The notes: generated from the letters alone by a model not told the origin. DNA of 64,000 nucleotides from Flavobacterium celericrescens (GCF_011392075.1 NZ_JAAJBV010000003.1:124001-188000); one strand, 5' to 3'; counted from the stretch's first letter, positions 8,313 to 17,157 are shown. Program-made: numbers and translations.

Positions 8313-9014
8313 CTAATGACAATTGGCTTCAGACTGCACAAATAAACTCATATTACTTGGTGATAAATATGGAATATCTAAACCTAATCCTCTAATAATA
8401 AATAACATTCCTATTACTACAGCTACCACAGGTATCATTTTTTGCAACGTTCCTCTAAAAGAAAATGACAAAAGATTTGAAACATAAATCACGGCGGTTA
8501 ACATTGGAATTGTTCCAATACCAAAAAGAATCATATACAAAACCCCTAATGAAACACTTTGCATAGCAATAGCTCCAAAAATAGCTACATATACCATTCC
8601 ACAAGGTAAAAACCCATTCAATAAACCAATTGTAAATAAGGATTTATAACTTTTGTTTTTAAATTGTTGACCTAAGCTCGATTTAACTTTTGTGATGACC
8701 TTATAAATAGGTTTAGAAAAGTTGTATTTAGCAAATATTTTTTCAGGAACTAATGCAACAACAATCATCAAAACACCTACTATTATTGACAATTGCTGTT
8801 GCATACCTGCCAAATAAAAACTTCTGCCTAATAACCCAAAAACTAGACCTAAAATTCCATAAGCAGTCAATTTCCCAATATGATACGTAATAATTTGTGT
8901 TATTTTTTTGGCTTCATTATTTCTATCAACAGGTAACATCATAGCAATCGGTCCGCACATTCCTACGCAGTGAAAACTACTAATTAAACCAAATATCAAA
9001 GCCGAATAAAGCAT
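8313..9014 (-). CDS. TauE/SafE (UreH-like) membrane protein of the cbb3 locus
   Basis: 233 residues with six or more hydrophobic helices. The first helix ends in SSFHCVGMCGP, a CxxxC motif typical of the UreH/cytochrome-biogenesis-like branch of the TauE/SafE and DsbD-like membrane proteins. It is the last gene of the cbb3 run, 10 bp after ccoH. In Bacteroidetes such proteins regularly end cco clusters and are thought to help copper delivery or thiol chemistry during oxidase assembly. The generic label sulfite exporter is probably misleading here; the assembly role is an inference from position. Confidence 0.75.
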   Translation of the reverse strand: MLYSALIFGLISSFHCVGMCGPIAMMLPVDRNNEAKKITQIITYHIGKLTAYGILGLVFGLLGRSFYLAGMQQQLSIIVGVLMIVVALVPEKIFAKYNFSKPIYKVITKVKSSLGQQFKNKSYKSLFTIGLLNGFLPCGMVYVAIFGAIAMQSVSLGVLYMILFGIGTIPMLTAVIYVSNLLSFSFRGTLQKMIPVVAVVIGMLFIIRGLGLDIPYLSPSNMSLFVQSEANCH

Positions 9015-9024
9015 TTATAACTTT

Positions 9025-9471
9025 TTAATAATATATTGTTTCCTTATTCAAATAATCTTTTCCTTCATAACTCCAATCAATAGTAATGTCCCAAAGACCG
9101 CCAGTCAAATTACTTTTAGGTATGAGCAAATGTGGACTAGAAAGTGAAAGTTTAATTTCAAAATCAAGTTTCTGACTGGACGGTCTATAAAAGGACACTT
9201 TTCCATTTATTTTTGAATAATCAAAATCTGAAGGAAAATCAATTGAAATTCCCTCATCGACTTCTTTAATTACAACTAAATTTTTTAAAGCATTTGCATT
9301 TTGCTTTTTTTCAATATCTGCTTGAACTGTTGCTTCTTTTTTATAATATTCATCAGTAACTAATTCATTGTCATATTTTTGATTTGATTGTACTTTATAC
9401 ACAAATGACAATATAAAAATCATAAACAAAGCAAAAGCAATTACTATTCCTGTTCCCCAATTAATTTTCAT
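9025..9471 (-). CDS. ccoH: FixH/CcoH family protein
   Basis: 148 residues with one N-terminal transmembrane helix (residues ~5-25, WGTGIVIAFALFMIFILSFVY) and a periplasmic domain that ends in GGLWDITIDWSYEGKDYLNKETI, the segment by which FixH proteins are recognised. CcoH is a small membrane protein needed for stable assembly of cbb3 oxidase. It lies between ccoG and the TauE/SafE gene with short gaps. Confidence 0.85.
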   Translation of the reverse strand: MKINWGTGIVIAFALFMIFILSFVYKVQSNQKYDNELVTDEYYKKEATVQADIEKKQNANALKNLVVIKEVDEGISIDFPSDFDYSKINGKVSFYRPSSQKLDFEIKLSLSSPHLLIPKSNLTGGLWDITIDWSYEGKDYLNKETIYY

Positions 9472-9490
9472 AGCTATTTTTTTAATTTAT

Positions 9491-10915
9491 TTAGAAAGTT
9501 CTTGGCCCCATAAAATTAGCGGTAGCCGTTTCTATTAGTTTATCACCACTGTAAACTTCTATTTCAATTTCCATTTTATCTCCTTCTAACAAAGCTTGGT
9601 TAATCTCAACAAACATTGTTCCTTGTGCTAAACCTTGTTGTTTTACGTCAAAATTTTCTTTACCTACAACTTTAATCGTTCCTTTTGTATCTTTCAATTT
9701 AAAGTGAATATCTTTTAAATCTTCAACTGTTTTATTCACAATTTTATAAGTAAATACATTACTGATGTTTTCGCCTTTATGTTCAAACATTTGACCATTC
9801 ATTCTTAATACTGTCGCTTCAACTTCATTTCTTAAAAATAACATAGAAATTAAAACACCTATTAAAATGGCCAAAACAACAATATAACCTTTCATTCGAG
9901 TTGTTAATTTGAATTTTTCTTTTTTAACAATCTCATCTTCACTTGCATAACGGATCAATCCTTTTGGTAAACCAACTTTTTCCATAATGGTATCACACTC
10001 GTCTATACAAGCTGTGCAGTTTACACATTCTAACTGAGTTCCATTACGAATATCTATTCCGGTAGGGCAAACTACAACACATTGGTTACAATCGATACAA
10101 TCTCCATAACCAGCTGTAGTTCTATCTTCACCATTTCTCCATTTTTTTCTTCCATTTTCACCTTCACCTCTTACATGGTCATAGGCAACATTAATAGATT
10201 TGTTATCTAGTAACACACCTTGCATTCTACCGTATGGACAAGCAATTATACAAACTTGTTCTCTAAACCAAGCAAAAACAAAATAAAAAACACCTGTAAA
10301 AATTAAGAGTGGTATAAGTGTACTTAAATTGCTCTGAGGACCGTGAGTTACTAATTGAATCAATTTATCACTTCCAATTAAATAAGCTAAAAAAACATTT
10401 GCGATAAAAAATGAAAAAATAAAAAAGATAGTTAGTTTTAAAACTCTTTTTCTTATTTTATCAGCATTCCACTCTTGTTTTGCTAGACGAATTTGTGCTC
10501 CTCTATCTCCATCAATCCAATATTCAATTCTTCTAAATACCATTTCCATAAAAATGGTTTGCGGACAAAACCATCCACAAAAAATTCTTCCAAACGCCAC
10601 TGTAAATAAGGTTAATCCCACGACACCAACAATCATAGACATTACAAATAAATGAAAATCCTGTGGCCAAAATGGAAAACCGAAGATATTAAACCTACGT
10701 TCTAAAACGTTAAACATTAAAAACTGGTTTCCATTAATTTTAATAAATGGCCCTGAAATTAAAAACGCTAAAAGGAAATAACTTAAAAGTTTTCTTTTTT
10801 CATAAAATGGCCCAGAAGGTTTTTTTGGATGAATATAATTTCTTTTTCCTTCTTCATTAATAGTAGCTATAGTGTCTCTAAAACTTTCTTCAGGCAAATT
10901 TGGTTGACTAGACAT
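9491..10915 (-). CDS. ccoG: Cytochrome c oxidase accessory protein CcoG
   Basis: 474 residues, typical of CcoG/FixG/RdxA. Several transmembrane helices are interleaved with FCGWFCPQTIFMEMVFRRIE and ACPYGRMQG. Two ferredoxin-like 4Fe-4S motifs follow (CIDCNQCVVVCPTG and CVNCTACIDECD), then a last helix (residues ~345-365) and a C-terminal Ig-like FixG_C domain. Studied CcoG proteins reduce Cu(II) to Cu(I) for cbb3 oxidase assembly. It follows ccoP after a terminator-like hairpin, so its level may be lower than that of the structural subunits. Confidence 0.95.
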   Translation of the reverse strand: MSSQPNLPEESFRDTIATINEEGKRNYIHPKKPSGPFYEKRKLLSYFLLAFLISGPFIKINGNQFLMFNVLERRFNIFGFPFWPQDFHLFVMSMIVGVVGLTLFTVAFGRIFCGWFCPQTIFMEMVFRRIEYWIDGDRGAQIRLAKQEWNADKIRKRVLKLTIFFIFSFFIANVFLAYLIGSDKLIQLVTHGPQSNLSTLIPLLIFTGVFYFVFAWFREQVCIIACPYGRMQGVLLDNKSINVAYDHVRGEGENGRKKWRNGEDRTTAGYGDCIDCNQCVVVCPTGIDIRNGTQLECVNCTACIDECDTIMEKVGLPKGLIRYASEDEIVKKEKFKLTTRMKGYIVVLAILIGVLISMLFLRNEVEATVLRMNGQMFEHKGENISNVFTYKIVNKTVEDLKDIHFKLKDTKGTIKVVGKENFDVKQQGLAQGTMFVEINQALLEGDKMEIEIEVYSGDKLIETATANFMGPRTF

Positions 10916-10956
10916 AATAATTTTATTTAATCAATAGTGAAACTCACTTAAGTTTA

Positions 10957-10988
10957 AAAAAGGTTTTGAGCGAACCCAAAACCTTTTT
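10957..10988 (-). terminator. Terminator-like hairpin between ccoP and ccoG
   Basis: AAAAAGGTTTTG (10957-10968) pairs perfectly with CAAAACCTTTTT (10977-10988). Read on the minus strand it is followed by TTTTTT. No clear -7 element lies between it and ccoG, so partial read-through is likely. Confidence 0.7.
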
Positions 10989-10995
10989 ACTTTTT

Positions 10996-11952
10996 TTATT
11001 TTGTTGCAGGTGCAACTATTTCTGTTTTTGTTGAATCCACTGGTGTTGTAGTAGCTGGTTTAGCAGCTCCTTCTTCAACCCATGGTTTAGCTTCAGGCTC
11101 AGTTGCTTTAGGTTCCTTTGGATTTGACCCTTGCAAAGAAAGAACATAACTTGCAACTTTTTGAATCTCAGTAGGTTTTATAGATTCTTTCCATGCTACC
11201 ATTCCTTTTCCTGGTCTACCACCTTCCATTACTGTATTAAATACATTTTTAATACCTCCTCCTAAAATCCAATTTTCATCAGTTAAATTTGGTCCAATTG
11301 CTCCCCCTGCATCAGCTCTATGACAAGCAACACAATTAGATTCAAATATTTTTTTACCTTCTGCCAAAGCTGCTGCATCAGTTAATAAAGTTACTTTGTC
11401 TTTATTCATTTGATCTGGAGCAGTTTTTTTCCATTCTTCAACTTCTTTATCTTTTTCTGCCATTTCAGTTAAAAATTCTTCAGCTTGTGTGTAATCTCCA
11501 ACTACATGGAAACGTACTAAATAAATAATTGCGAAAACAACACATGCCCAAAACAAACCAACCCACCATGGAGGTAATACGTTGTCTAACTCTTTAATAC
11601 CATCGTAATCATGATCAAGCATTACATCTTTTTCTTGTTCAATATCTTTTGAACGAGTAAGTTTTTGCATAATACCTTGATAGAATTTACTTTCAGTAAA
11701 AGGTAAAGATTGTGCTTCTGCTAATTGTTTTTTTTGCTCATCAGTTAATAAATGATAAGTAACTTTATCAACCGCACTAATAACAATTTCGATGGCAATT
11801 AATAAAAATAGAAATACTCCTAAAAATAAAGAAACCATTGGAAACTTTATAAATGCAGGTTTATCTCCGGAGTCAATAAAATATTCCAATGCTGCAAATA
11901 CAATTGCAAACAGTAAAGGAACTCTTACATATGCTGGAATTAATTTTTTCAT
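10996..11952 (-). CDS. ccoP: cbb3 oxidase cytochrome c subunit CcoP
   Basis: 318 residues. N-terminal hydrophobic segments (~10-60) precede a second membrane helix at ~131-152 (WWVGLFWACVVFAIIYLVRF), the FixP_N-type anchor. A periplasmic cytochrome c domain follows with CVACH (haem attachment) near residue 206 and a distal Met in GKGMVAWKE. A Pro/Ala/Thr-rich tail ends the protein. Only one CxxCH is present, whereas proteobacterial CcoP has two. It passes electrons to CcoNO. It lies downstream of ccoQ after an 11-bp stem-loop. Confidence 0.93.
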   Translation of the reverse strand: MKKLIPAYVRVPLLFAIVFAALEYFIDSGDKPAFIKFPMVSLFLGVFLFLLIAIEIVISAVDKVTYHLLTDEQKKQLAEAQSLPFTESKFYQGIMQKLTRSKDIEQEKDVMLDHDYDGIKELDNVLPPWWVGLFWACVVFAIIYLVRFHVVGDYTQAEEFLTEMAEKDKEVEEWKKTAPDQMNKDKVTLLTDAAALAEGKKIFESNCVACHRADAGGAIGPNLTDENWILGGGIKNVFNTVMEGGRPGKGMVAWKESIKPTEIQKVASYVLSLQGSNPKEPKATEPEAKPWVEEGAAKPATTTPVDSTKTEIVAPATK

Positions 11953-11991
11953 TTGATTAATATTTTAAATTGGTAATGATAACCTTTTATA

Positions 11992-12024
11992 AACTTCCTC
12001 TCGCATGGTAAAAGAGAGGAAGTT
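11992..12024 (-). other. Intra-operon stem-loop between ccoQ and ccoP
   Basis: AACTTCCTCTC (11992-12002) pairs perfectly with GAGAGGAAGTT (12014-12024) over an 11-nt loop. No T-run follows on the minus strand, so it is not a standard terminator. It may protect or separate mRNA segments. Confidence 0.6.
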
Positions 12025-12030
12025 ATTTAT

Positions 12031-12204
12031 TTAATTTTCTTCTTTGAATGGTAATTCACTCAACTCTTTGATTTTATCTTTACTGTAAGTCATTGCCCAT
12101 ATAAAGAAAGACACAAATACAACAAAGAAAATACTTAATGAAATAATAGGATAGATATCTACTCCATCAATAGTTTCTAAATTATGTTTAATAAATTTTA
12201 ACAT
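12031..12204 (-). CDS. ccoQ: Small cbb3 subunit CcoQ-like
   Basis: A 57-residue frame starting MLKFIKHNLETIDGVDIYP, with one membrane helix (residues ~19-39, ending FFIWAMTY) and a charged C-terminal tail (SKDKIKELSELPFKEEN). Size, topology and position between ccoNO and ccoP match CcoQ/FixQ, which stabilises the oxidase. Its ATG overlaps the ccoNO stop by one base (TAATG), which suggests translational coupling. Confidence 0.85.
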   Translation of the reverse strand: MLKFIKHNLETIDGVDIYPIISLSIFFVVFVSFFIWAMTYSKDKIKELSELPFKEEN

Positions 12205-14387
12205 TATTCAGCTTTTTTAACTTTGATATCTGTACCCATACGTTGTAAGTAAGCTATAAGCGCTACGATTTCTCTATCTTTCATTGATACGAAAGTTTCG
12301 CCTTTTGCTGCAGCTTTTTTCTTACTGTCTTCATAAGATTTTACAAAATCTGGATCATTATGCAAGCTTTTTTCAATTTTTGCAGATTGCTCTTCAATAC
12401 TTTTTTTAGCATTTGCAATATCAGCTTCAGTATAAGGAACACCTAAAGTTACCATTACGCTCATTTTTTTCTCAATATAAGAATGATCCATTGCTTTGTT
12501 ATCAAATAACCATTTATAAGCAGGCATTACCGATTTTTCATCCATACGTTGCGGGCTCCACATGTGGTTAAAATGCCAATTATCATTATATTTTCCACCT
12601 ATTCTCATTAAATCTGGACCTGTTCTTTTAGAACCCCATAAGAATGGATGATCATATACATATTCTCCAGATTTTGAATATTCTCCATAACGTTTAACTT
12701 CAGAACGGAATGGGCGAATCATTTGAGAGTGACAGTTATTACATCCTTCTCTAATATAAATATCTCTACCTTCTAACTCTAGAGGAGTGTATGGTTTCAC
12801 ACTTGAAATTGTAGGAATATTAGATTTTACAACAATCATTGGAACGATTTGAACAATTCCTCCAATAGCAACAGCAATAGTAGTTAATATTGTAAATTGA
12901 ACTGGTTTTCTTTCTAACCATGAATGCCATTTCTCACCTTTCAATTGACCAGAACTTATTTTTGCTAATGCTGGTGCTTCAGCTAATTCATTTTCAACAG
13001 CAGAACCTTGTTTTACAGTTTTAACAATGTTGTAAACTAAAGTTAAAATACCTACAAAGAATAATGTTCCTCCAACTGCTCTCATCATGTACATTGGCAT
13101 AATTTGAGTTACAGTTTCTAAGAAGTTTCCATACATTAACGTTCCATCAGGATTAAATTGTTTCCACATAGATGCTTGTGTAAATCCTGCAACATACATT
13201 GGTAACACATATAAAATGATACCTAAAGTTCCAATCCAGAAATGGAAATTAGCTAATTTTTGAGAATATAACGTAGTTTTAGTAATTCTTGGTATAATCC
13301 AATAAATCATACCAAAAGTTAAGAAACCATTCCAAGCTAAAGCTCCAACGTGAACGTGCGCTACAATCCAATCAGTGAAGTGAGCAATCGCATTAACATT
13401 TTTTAATGATAACATTGGTCCTTCAAAAGTTGACATACCATATCCTGTAATAGCAACTACAAAGAATTTAAGAACTGGTTCTTCTCTTACTCTATCCCAA
13501 ACACCTCTTAAAGTTAATAAACCATTAATCATACCTCCCCAAGATGGTGCAATCAACATTACAGAAAATACTACTCCTAAGTTTTGTGCCCAATCTGGTA
13601 AAGCAGAATATAATAAGTGGTGAGGACCAGCCCAAATGTAAATGAAGATTAACGACCAAAAGTGAATAATTGACAACCTATAAGAATATACAGGACGATT
13701 AGCCGCTTTAGGCACAAAATAATACATCAATCCTAAAAACGGCGTTGTCAAAAAGAATGCTACTGCATTATGACCATACCACCATTGTACTAATGCATCT
13801 TGAACTCCAGCATATACAGAATAAGATTTTAATGCTGATACTGGTAATTCTAAACTATTAAAAATGTGAAGCAAAGCAACCGCAATAAATGTGGCAATGT
13901 AAAACCAAATAGCTACATATATATGACGTTCTCTTCTTTTGATAATAGTTCCAATCATATTTACTCCAAAAGCAACCCATACTAAAGCAATAGCAATATC
14001 AAATGGCCATTCTAATTCTGCGTATTCTTTTGATGTTGTAAATCCTAAAGGTAAAGTAATTGCAGCTCCTAAAATAATTAACTGCCATCCCCAAAAATTT
14101 ACTTTACTTAAAAAATCACTAAACATTCTTGTTTTTAACAAGCGTTGTAATGAATAATAAGCCCCCGCAAATACTGCATTTCCAACGAAAGCGAAAATTA
14201 CCGCATTAGTATGCAAAGGTCTTAATCTTCCATAACTTAACCACGGAATTCCGTCAGTCAAATTTGGAAACAAATATAAGAAGGCTACTAAAAGCCCTAC
14301 AAGCATTCCTATAACTCCAAAAGCTATGGAAGCGTATAGAAAGTTTCTTACAATTTTGTTGTCGTAATAAAATTGTTGCTTCTCCAT
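12204..14387 (-). CDS. ccoN: Fused cbb3 cytochrome oxidase subunits I and II (CcoNO)
   Basis: 727 residues. The N-terminal ~470 residues are the 12-helix haem-copper oxidase core, with histidine ligands in RPLHTNAVIFAF, WWYGHNAVAFFLTT and DWIVAHVHVGALAWNG. A linker and anchor helix (~490-515) lead to a CcoO domain with the haem c motif CNNCH near residue 550, then SQMIRPFRSEVKRYGEYS and GSKRTGPDLMRIGGKY. Proteobacteria encode these as separate proteins; the fusion is known in Bacteroidetes. The complex reduces O2 to water at low oxygen and pumps protons. The gene starts 2 bp after the ccoS stop. Confidence 0.97.
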   Translation of the reverse strand: MEKQQFYYDNKIVRNFLYASIAFGVIGMLVGLLVAFLYLFPNLTDGIPWLSYGRLRPLHTNAVIFAFVGNAVFAGAYYSLQRLLKTRMFSDFLSKVNFWGWQLIILGAAITLPLGFTTSKEYAELEWPFDIAIALVWVAFGVNMIGTIIKRRERHIYVAIWFYIATFIAVALLHIFNSLELPVSALKSYSVYAGVQDALVQWWYGHNAVAFFLTTPFLGLMYYFVPKAANRPVYSYRLSIIHFWSLIFIYIWAGPHHLLYSALPDWAQNLGVVFSVMLIAPSWGGMINGLLTLRGVWDRVREEPVLKFFVVAITGYGMSTFEGPMLSLKNVNAIAHFTDWIVAHVHVGALAWNGFLTFGMIYWIIPRITKTTLYSQKLANFHFWIGTLGIILYVLPMYVAGFTQASMWKQFNPDGTLMYGNFLETVTQIMPMYMMRAVGGTLFFVGILTLVYNIVKTVKQGSAVENELAEAPALAKISSGQLKGEKWHSWLERKPVQFTILTTIAVAIGGIVQIVPMIVVKSNIPTISSVKPYTPLELEGRDIYIREGCNNCHSQMIRPFRSEVKRYGEYSKSGEYVYDHPFLWGSKRTGPDLMRIGGKYNDNWHFNHMWSPQRMDEKSVMPAYKWLFDNKAMDHSYIEKKMSVMVTLGVPYTEADIANAKKSIEEQSAKIEKSLHNDPDFVKSYEDSKKKAAAKGETFVSMKDREIVALIAYLQRMGTDIKVKKAE

Positions 14388-14389
14388 AA

Positions 14390-14590
14390 TTAGATTGATT
14401 TTTGTTTTTCTGTTTGTGTTTGTATTAATTTGTTTGGATTCTCTTTTACAATTTCATCGTCAAATAACATTCTGACTGATGGTGTATAATCATCATCATA
14501 CTGACCACTTTTGACTGCTTTAATGAAAGCGCCTAAAAATAGTATTGCTACGAAGATGCTTACTGTGATTAATATATAAATGACACTCAT
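14390..14590 (-). CDS. ccoS: cbb3 oxidase maturation protein CcoS
   Basis: 66 residues with one N-terminal membrane helix (MSVIYILITVSIFVAILFLGAF) followed by KSGQYDDDYTPSVRMLFDDE, the short CcoS signature. CcoS is needed to insert cofactors into cbb3 oxidase. It is the first gene of the ccoS-NO-Q-P run and has its own promoter with an FNR-type box. Confidence 0.93.
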   Translation of the reverse strand: MSVIYILITVSIFVAILFLGAFIKAVKSGQYDDDYTPSVRMLFDDEIVKENPNKLIQTQTEKQKSI

Positions 14591-14608
14591 ACCTTAAATT
14601 TGTGTTAA

Positions 14609-14616
14609 CAAAGTTA
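14609..14616 (-). promoter_or_regulatory. -7 element of the ccoS-NO-Q-P promoter
   Basis: Minus-strand TAACTTTG, an exact TAnnTTTG match, 18 bp upstream of the ccoS ATG. Its centre is 33 bp from the centre of the FNR-type palindrome at 14637-14654. Confidence 0.7.
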
Positions 14617-14636
14617 CTTCTGCTCCTATTTATAAA

Positions 14637-14654
14637 ATATGATATTTATCATAT
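14637..14654. promoter_or_regulatory. FNR/Crp-type operator upstream of ccoS
   Basis: A perfect palindrome ATATGATATTTATCATAT whose core, ATGAT-N4-ATCAT, resembles the FNR box TTGAT-N4-ATCAA. It is centred 33 bp upstream of the -7 element, the class II activator distance. The likely ligand is the FNR-like protein encoded at 17158. Confidence 0.7.
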
Positions 14655-14672
14655 CTTTATTTTTTGTTAAAA

Positions 14673-17060
14673 TTACTTGCTTCTAGCAAATACATTTGTC
14701 ATAATTGTTACAAAACTTACTATTGTAATTGTGCTCAATGGCATAATTATAGCTGCAACAATTGGATCTAGCTTACCTATAACCGCAAAACTCAGTCCTA
14801 CAACATTATACAACAAAGACAATCCAAAACTCATGTAAATCGTTTTCATAGCATTTTTAGAATATTTCATAAAAAAAGCTATTTTATCAAACTGACTTGC
14901 ATCTAAAATTCCATCACATGCTGGCGAAAAAACATTAACATTTTCAGAAATAGAAATTCCGATGTTACTTTGAGCTAAAGCTCCAGCATCATTCAATCCA
15001 TCTCCAATCATCATTACATTTTTTCCGCTGCTTTGTAATTGTTCAATATAATTTAATTTTTGTTCTGGTTTTTGATTGAAAACTAACAAAGTACTTTTAG
15101 GAAGCATTTTCTCTAAAATTTTGCGTTCTCCATCATTATCTCCCGATAATACAATTAATTGATATTTGGGGGTTAATTGCTCAAATAATTGTTCTAAACC
15201 TTTTCGATATTGGTTGTTAAATACATAACTACCTTTGTATACGCCATTAATTTCGACATGCACTTTTGTCTTCTTGTGCGTATTTTCACTCATATGCTCT
15301 AAAAATTGAGAGGAACCCAATTTTATACTACCTTCTTCAAATTTAGCAAAAATTCCTTTACCAATTACTTCTTCAAAACTAATTGTTTCAATTTTTTGTT
15401 GATTTGGTATAAAATCATACAATCTTCTACTCAAAGGATGGTTTGATCCCCTTAGTGCATTTTTTAACAATTTTAACTCAAAATCGTTTAAAATTTGACC
15501 TTCATAAGTAATTGAAGTTTTTTTATTGGTAGTAATTGTTCCTGTTTTATCAAACACTATGGTGTCAACTTTTGCCAGTTGTTCTACAACTAAAGCATTT
15601 TTTAAATAGAATTTACGATTACCCAAAATTCGCAAAACATTACCCAATGTAAATGGCGCAGTTAATGCCAAGGCACAAGGACAAGCAACAATTAAAATCG
15701 CAGTGAAAACATTAAAAGCAGTTTGCACATCAATAAATATCCAATAAATAAAGGAAACTACTGCCAACGCTAATAAAGCTGGTGTAAAATAGCGACTGAT
15801 TCTATCTGTTATAGTTTTATGTTGCTGTTCTACACGCTTTTGAAAAACATCGTTGCTCCATAATTGCGTTAAATAACTCTGAGAAACCGAAAAAAGCACT
15901 TCCATTTCAATTACTTTTCCTAATTGCTTTCCACCAGCAAAAATTTTATCTCCTGATTTTTTTTCAATTTGAACGGCTTCACCAGTAACAAAACTGTAAT
16001 CTATTGCAGCTTTCTCTGAAATTAAAATACCATCAACAGGAATCAATTCTTGATTTCGAATCAATAATCTATCTCCTTTTTCAATGTCATATACTTGAAC
16101 CGATTCTTCTGTTCCATTTGGTAATACTTTTGTAATTGCTATTGGAAAATAAGATTTATAATCCCGCTCAAACGAAAGAAAATCATACGTTTTTTGTTGA
16201 AATAATTTTCCAAGTAACATAAAGAAGACCAAACCACACATACTGTCAAAAAAACCTTGACCATAATCAAAAACGATATCGACAGTACTTCTAACAAACA
16301 TTACTATAATTCCTAAAGCTATAGGGATATCAATGTTTAACATCCTAGACTTAATACTTTTCCATGCAGAAACATAATAACCCGAAGCGGAATAAATAAA
16401 AGAAGGTAATGATAAACCAAAAATTAACCATCTAAAAAAACCTCTGTATTGGTTAATCCAATATTCTTCAACTTCAAAATATTCCGGAAATGATAATAGC
16501 ATGATGTTTCCAAAACAGAAAAAAGCCACACCTATTTTATAGATTAAACTTCTATCTACTTTCTTTTTACCTTCGTCAAAGTTTTCTAAACTTATATAAG
16601 GTTCATATCCGATAGAACTTAATAGATAAACAATATCTTTTAAAGAAGTCTTTTCAGGGTTGTATGTAACACGTACTTTCTTTTCCCCAAAATTAACCTG
16701 AGAGGTACTTATTCCTGGTTGAAGTTTTTGTAAATTTTCCAAAATCCAAATACACGAACTACAGTGTATATGAGGAATGTAGAGTGAAACAATATGTGTT
16801 GTATTCTCTTGGAATTCGAGAAGTTTTGTAACAATTTCTTCATTGTCTAAAAAGTCGTACTTACCTTGTATATCCTGTGGAGTAGCGCCAGGGGCAGCCT
16901 GAAAATCATAATAACACGACAAATCATTTTGACTAAAAATTTCGTAAACAGCCTTACAACCATTGCAACAAAATTTCTTATCATCAAATAAAATCTCGTC
17001 TTTTTTTATTATTTCATTACCACAATGGAAACAATTTTCTGTGTCCATAAATTTGCTCAT
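14673..17060 (-). CDS. ccoI: Copper-translocating P-type ATPase CcoI/FixI
   Basis: 795 residues. The N terminus has Cys10/Cys13 (CFHCG) and CCNGC at 31-35, then a heavy-metal-associated domain with CSSC at 100-103. Membrane helices follow, with the ion-path motif ACPCALALTAPF, the phosphorylation loop DKTGTITTN, the HP motif around NHPLSRRL, and GDGLNDAGALAQSN near the C terminus. It belongs to the FixI/CcoI group of P1B ATPases, which export Cu(I) to the periplasm for the cbb3 binuclear centre. It has its own promoter region with an FNR-type box shared with the divergent regulator. Confidence 0.95.
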   Translation of the reverse strand: MSKFMDTENCFHCGNEIIKKDEILFDDKKFCCNGCKAVYEIFSQNDLSCYYDFQAAPGATPQDIQGKYDFLDNEEIVTKLLEFQENTTHIVSLYIPHIHCSSCIWILENLQKLQPGISTSQVNFGEKKVRVTYNPEKTSLKDIVYLLSSIGYEPYISLENFDEGKKKVDRSLIYKIGVAFFCFGNIMLLSFPEYFEVEEYWINQYRGFFRWLIFGLSLPSFIYSASGYYVSAWKSIKSRMLNIDIPIALGIIVMFVRSTVDIVFDYGQGFFDSMCGLVFFMLLGKLFQQKTYDFLSFERDYKSYFPIAITKVLPNGTEESVQVYDIEKGDRLLIRNQELIPVDGILISEKAAIDYSFVTGEAVQIEKKSGDKIFAGGKQLGKVIEMEVLFSVSQSYLTQLWSNDVFQKRVEQQHKTITDRISRYFTPALLALAVVSFIYWIFIDVQTAFNVFTAILIVACPCALALTAPFTLGNVLRILGNRKFYLKNALVVEQLAKVDTIVFDKTGTITTNKKTSITYEGQILNDFELKLLKNALRGSNHPLSRRLYDFIPNQQKIETISFEEVIGKGIFAKFEEGSIKLGSSQFLEHMSENTHKKTKVHVEINGVYKGSYVFNNQYRKGLEQLFEQLTPKYQLIVLSGDNDGERKILEKMLPKSTLLVFNQKPEQKLNYIEQLQSSGKNVMMIGDGLNDAGALAQSNIGISISENVNVFSPACDGILDASQFDKIAFFMKYSKNAMKTIYMSFGLSLLYNVVGLSFAVIGKLDPIVAAIIMPLSTITIVSFVTIMTNVFARSK

Positions 17061-17071
17061 TTTACCTTTGA

Positions 17072-17079
17072 CAAAGTTC
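17072..17079 (-). promoter_or_regulatory. Probable -7 element of ccoI
   Basis: Minus-strand GAACTTTG, one base off TAnnTTTG. Its centre is exactly 33 bp from the centre of the FNR-type box, the same distance as at ccoS. Confidence 0.5.
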
Positions 17080-17100
17080 TTTTATAAATATAGTACAAAA

Positions 17101-17116
17101 TATGATATTTGTCATA
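17101..17116. promoter_or_regulatory. FNR/Crp-type operator between ccoI and the fnr-like gene
   Basis: TATGATATTTGTCATA, with half sites ATGAT and GTCAT separated by ATTT. It differs from the ccoS site by one base in the core. It is placed for activation of ccoI and, lying 20 bp from the plus-strand -7 element at 17125-17132, for repression of the regulator gene. Confidence 0.7.
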
Positions 17117-17124
17117 CATTTTTG

Positions 17125-17132
17125 TAATTTTG
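17125..17132 (+). promoter_or_regulatory. -7 element of the fnr-like gene (TAATTTTG)
   Basis: Exact TAnnTTTG match 25 bp before the ATG at 17158. Confidence 0.55.
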
Positions 17133-17157
17133 TAATCGCAATAAATAAAATTTATTT

